Assembly (NCBI GenBank): GCA_025612245.1
Contig: JAAXKQ010000019.1
Span: forward strand, 1-64,000
Source: Ignavibacteria bacterium
GTDB taxonomy: Bacteria; Bacteroidota; Ignavibacteria; Ignavibacteriales; SURF-24
Length of the DNA: 64,000 nucleotides
Reading direction: 5' to 3'
Each line of letters starts with the position of its first letter. Within the stretch, counting starts at the first letter, position 1. The notes under the pieces are model-generated. The model was given only the letters and a program-made list of their open reading frames with translations, was not told the origin of the DNA and did no database searches. A program made the translations under genes and the position numbers. This document shows, piece after piece, positions 63,279-64,000 of this stretch.

Positions 63279-64000
63279 TTATTTCTCCTTTTTTGCGATG
63301 GGCTGGGATTTAACAATATGAAGGCCGTTCATTACGAGTGCAGTCTTCAGTGCCTCGGCCATGGTGGCCTTGGTGATAACGTCAGCAAGGTTAACGCCCA
63401 GGTGCACAATTGTCTGTGCGATCTGCGGCCTGATTCCGCTTATGATGCATTCTGCTCCCATGAGTTTTGCTGCCGCAACGGTCTTCAGAAGATGCTGAGC
63501 TACCAGAGTGTCGACGGTTGGAACGCCCGTAATATCAATTATTGCGACGTAGGAGCCGGTCTCAACGATTCTTGTAAGCAGGCTTTCCATAACCACCTGT
63601 GTCCTTTCGCTGTCGAGCGTGCCGATCAGGGGAAGGGCGAGGATGCCGTTCCACAGCTGTACCACGGGTGTGGAAAGCTCAATCATTTCTCTCTGCTGGC
63701 GCAGAATTATCTCTTCACGGCTTTTAATGTAAACGTCTATTGTGTAGAGACCCAGTTTGTCCAGAATGACGGTAACATTCCATATCTCGCGGCTCAGTGC
63801 ACCAGTATTTTCCTTTATCGTCTCAGTTAAACTGTTAAAAAGGGGCTGCTTTAGAGAGAATATAAAAGTTGCGGTTTCAGAAGGGGAGTAGCCCTGAAGT
63901 GCCCTTGAGCGTGAAGCGGAGTTTAGCATTTCCATGACCCGGGACCACTCCGGAGCATTAAGGTCGTAATTTACGCCCCTGGAAGTGGCTTCTCTGAAAA
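63279..64000 (-). CDS. rsbR: Stressosome sensor RsbR-like protein (5' end beyond the window)
   Basis: The STAS domain at the C terminus (about 63290-63640) has YVAIIDITGVPTVDTLVAQ, containing the Thr positions phosphorylated by RsbT in RsbR proteins, and IISGIRPQIAQTIVHLG. The part before it is helical (ALQGYSPSETATFIFSLKQP), as in RsbRD-type N domains. An internal ATG exists at 63935, but the frame stays open without a stop to the window end (FREATSRGVNYDLNAPEW), so the true start is outside. It is the first visible gene of the operon and abuts rsbS. The signal it senses cannot be told. Confidence 0.85.
   Translation of the reverse strand, partial: FREATSRGVNYDLNAPEWSRVMEMLNSASRSRALQGYSPSETATFIFSLKQPLFNSLTETIKENTGALSREIWNVTVILDKLGLYTIDVYIKSREEIILRQQREMIELSTPVVQLWNGILALPLIGTLDSERTQVVMESLLTRIVETGSYVAIIDITGVPTVDTLVAQHLLKTVAAAKLMGAECIISGIRPQIAQTIVHLGVNLADVITKATMAEALKTALVMNGLHIVKSQPIAKKEK

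Noticed and set aside
1-64000. tRNA or rRNA genes
   Set aside because: I saw no cloverleaf with a GTTCRA arm and no rRNA-like conserved blocks, though a dedicated search was not possible.

Overview
The window looks like a chromosome segment of a free-living Gram-negative bacterium of the Bacteroidota/Chlorobiota side of the tree, most probably an Ignavibacteria-type organism. The basis is four secreted proteins ending in type IX secretion (T9SS) C-terminal domains that open with the motif NYPNPFNPST, a PorV/PorQ-type outer-membrane protein, a TonB-dependent receptor with an N-terminal carboxypeptidase-regulatory-like domain, weak Shine-Dalgarno sequences at many starts, and a few TAnnTTTG-type promoter boxes. 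The species cannot be fixed from the sequence alone.

Layout. (1) 1-6.2 kb, minus strand: a compact HK97-type virion cassette of portal, prohead protease, major capsid protein, head-tail connector (interrupted by an in-frame TAG), a SHAEG-repeat tail fibre and two small genes, closed by a strong hairpin at 39-74. No terminase, tape measure, tail tube or integrase is visible. An HNH protein and a four-helix membrane protein follow at 6.5-7.5 kb. (2) 7.7-17 kb, plus strand: a sensory island of a multi-PAS/GAF histidine kinase, a LytTR response regulator, a REC-histidine kinase, a chemoreceptor and another membrane histidine kinase. (3) 17-18.4 kb, minus: a phosphohexomutase. (4) 18.7-31.9 kb, plus: a tightly packed catabolic operon of an anion-type permease, a HyuA-like protein, a short and a full-length FAD oxidoreductase with a NanE epimerase between them, a large-cap HAD protein, a GH38-like protein and a GH94-like phosphorylase. 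It is followed by a secreted DUF4623-like protein, an SGNH hydrolase, and a propeller sensor kinase with a NarL-type regulator (32-39.5 kb). (5) 39.8-57.7 kb, plus: a second glycan locus with an SSS symporter, TonB receptor, PorV-like and barrel proteins, two GHL10 hydrolases, a GxGYxYP protein, T9SS cargo and an HGSNAT/DUF5009-like membrane acyltransferase. (6) 57.8-64 kb, minus: a stressosome operon (RsbR-RsbS-RsbT-SpoIIE phosphatase) running into two hybrid histidine kinases; the RsbR gene runs off the window edge.

How it fits together (inference): regions 4 and 5 read as one saprophytic glycan programme. T9SS hydrolases and a TonB system act outside or at the outer membrane, symporters bring in small products, and phosphorylase, epimerase and mutase feed phosphosugars into metabolism, with the 35.7-39.5 kb two-component pair as the likely sensor. 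The most unusual points are the unknown pathway implied by region 4, including a GH38-like enzyme with Phe in place of the usual nucleophile Asp; the terminase-less capsid cassette with its amber codon; and the stressosome wired to kinases that carry fused RsbT-like domains.
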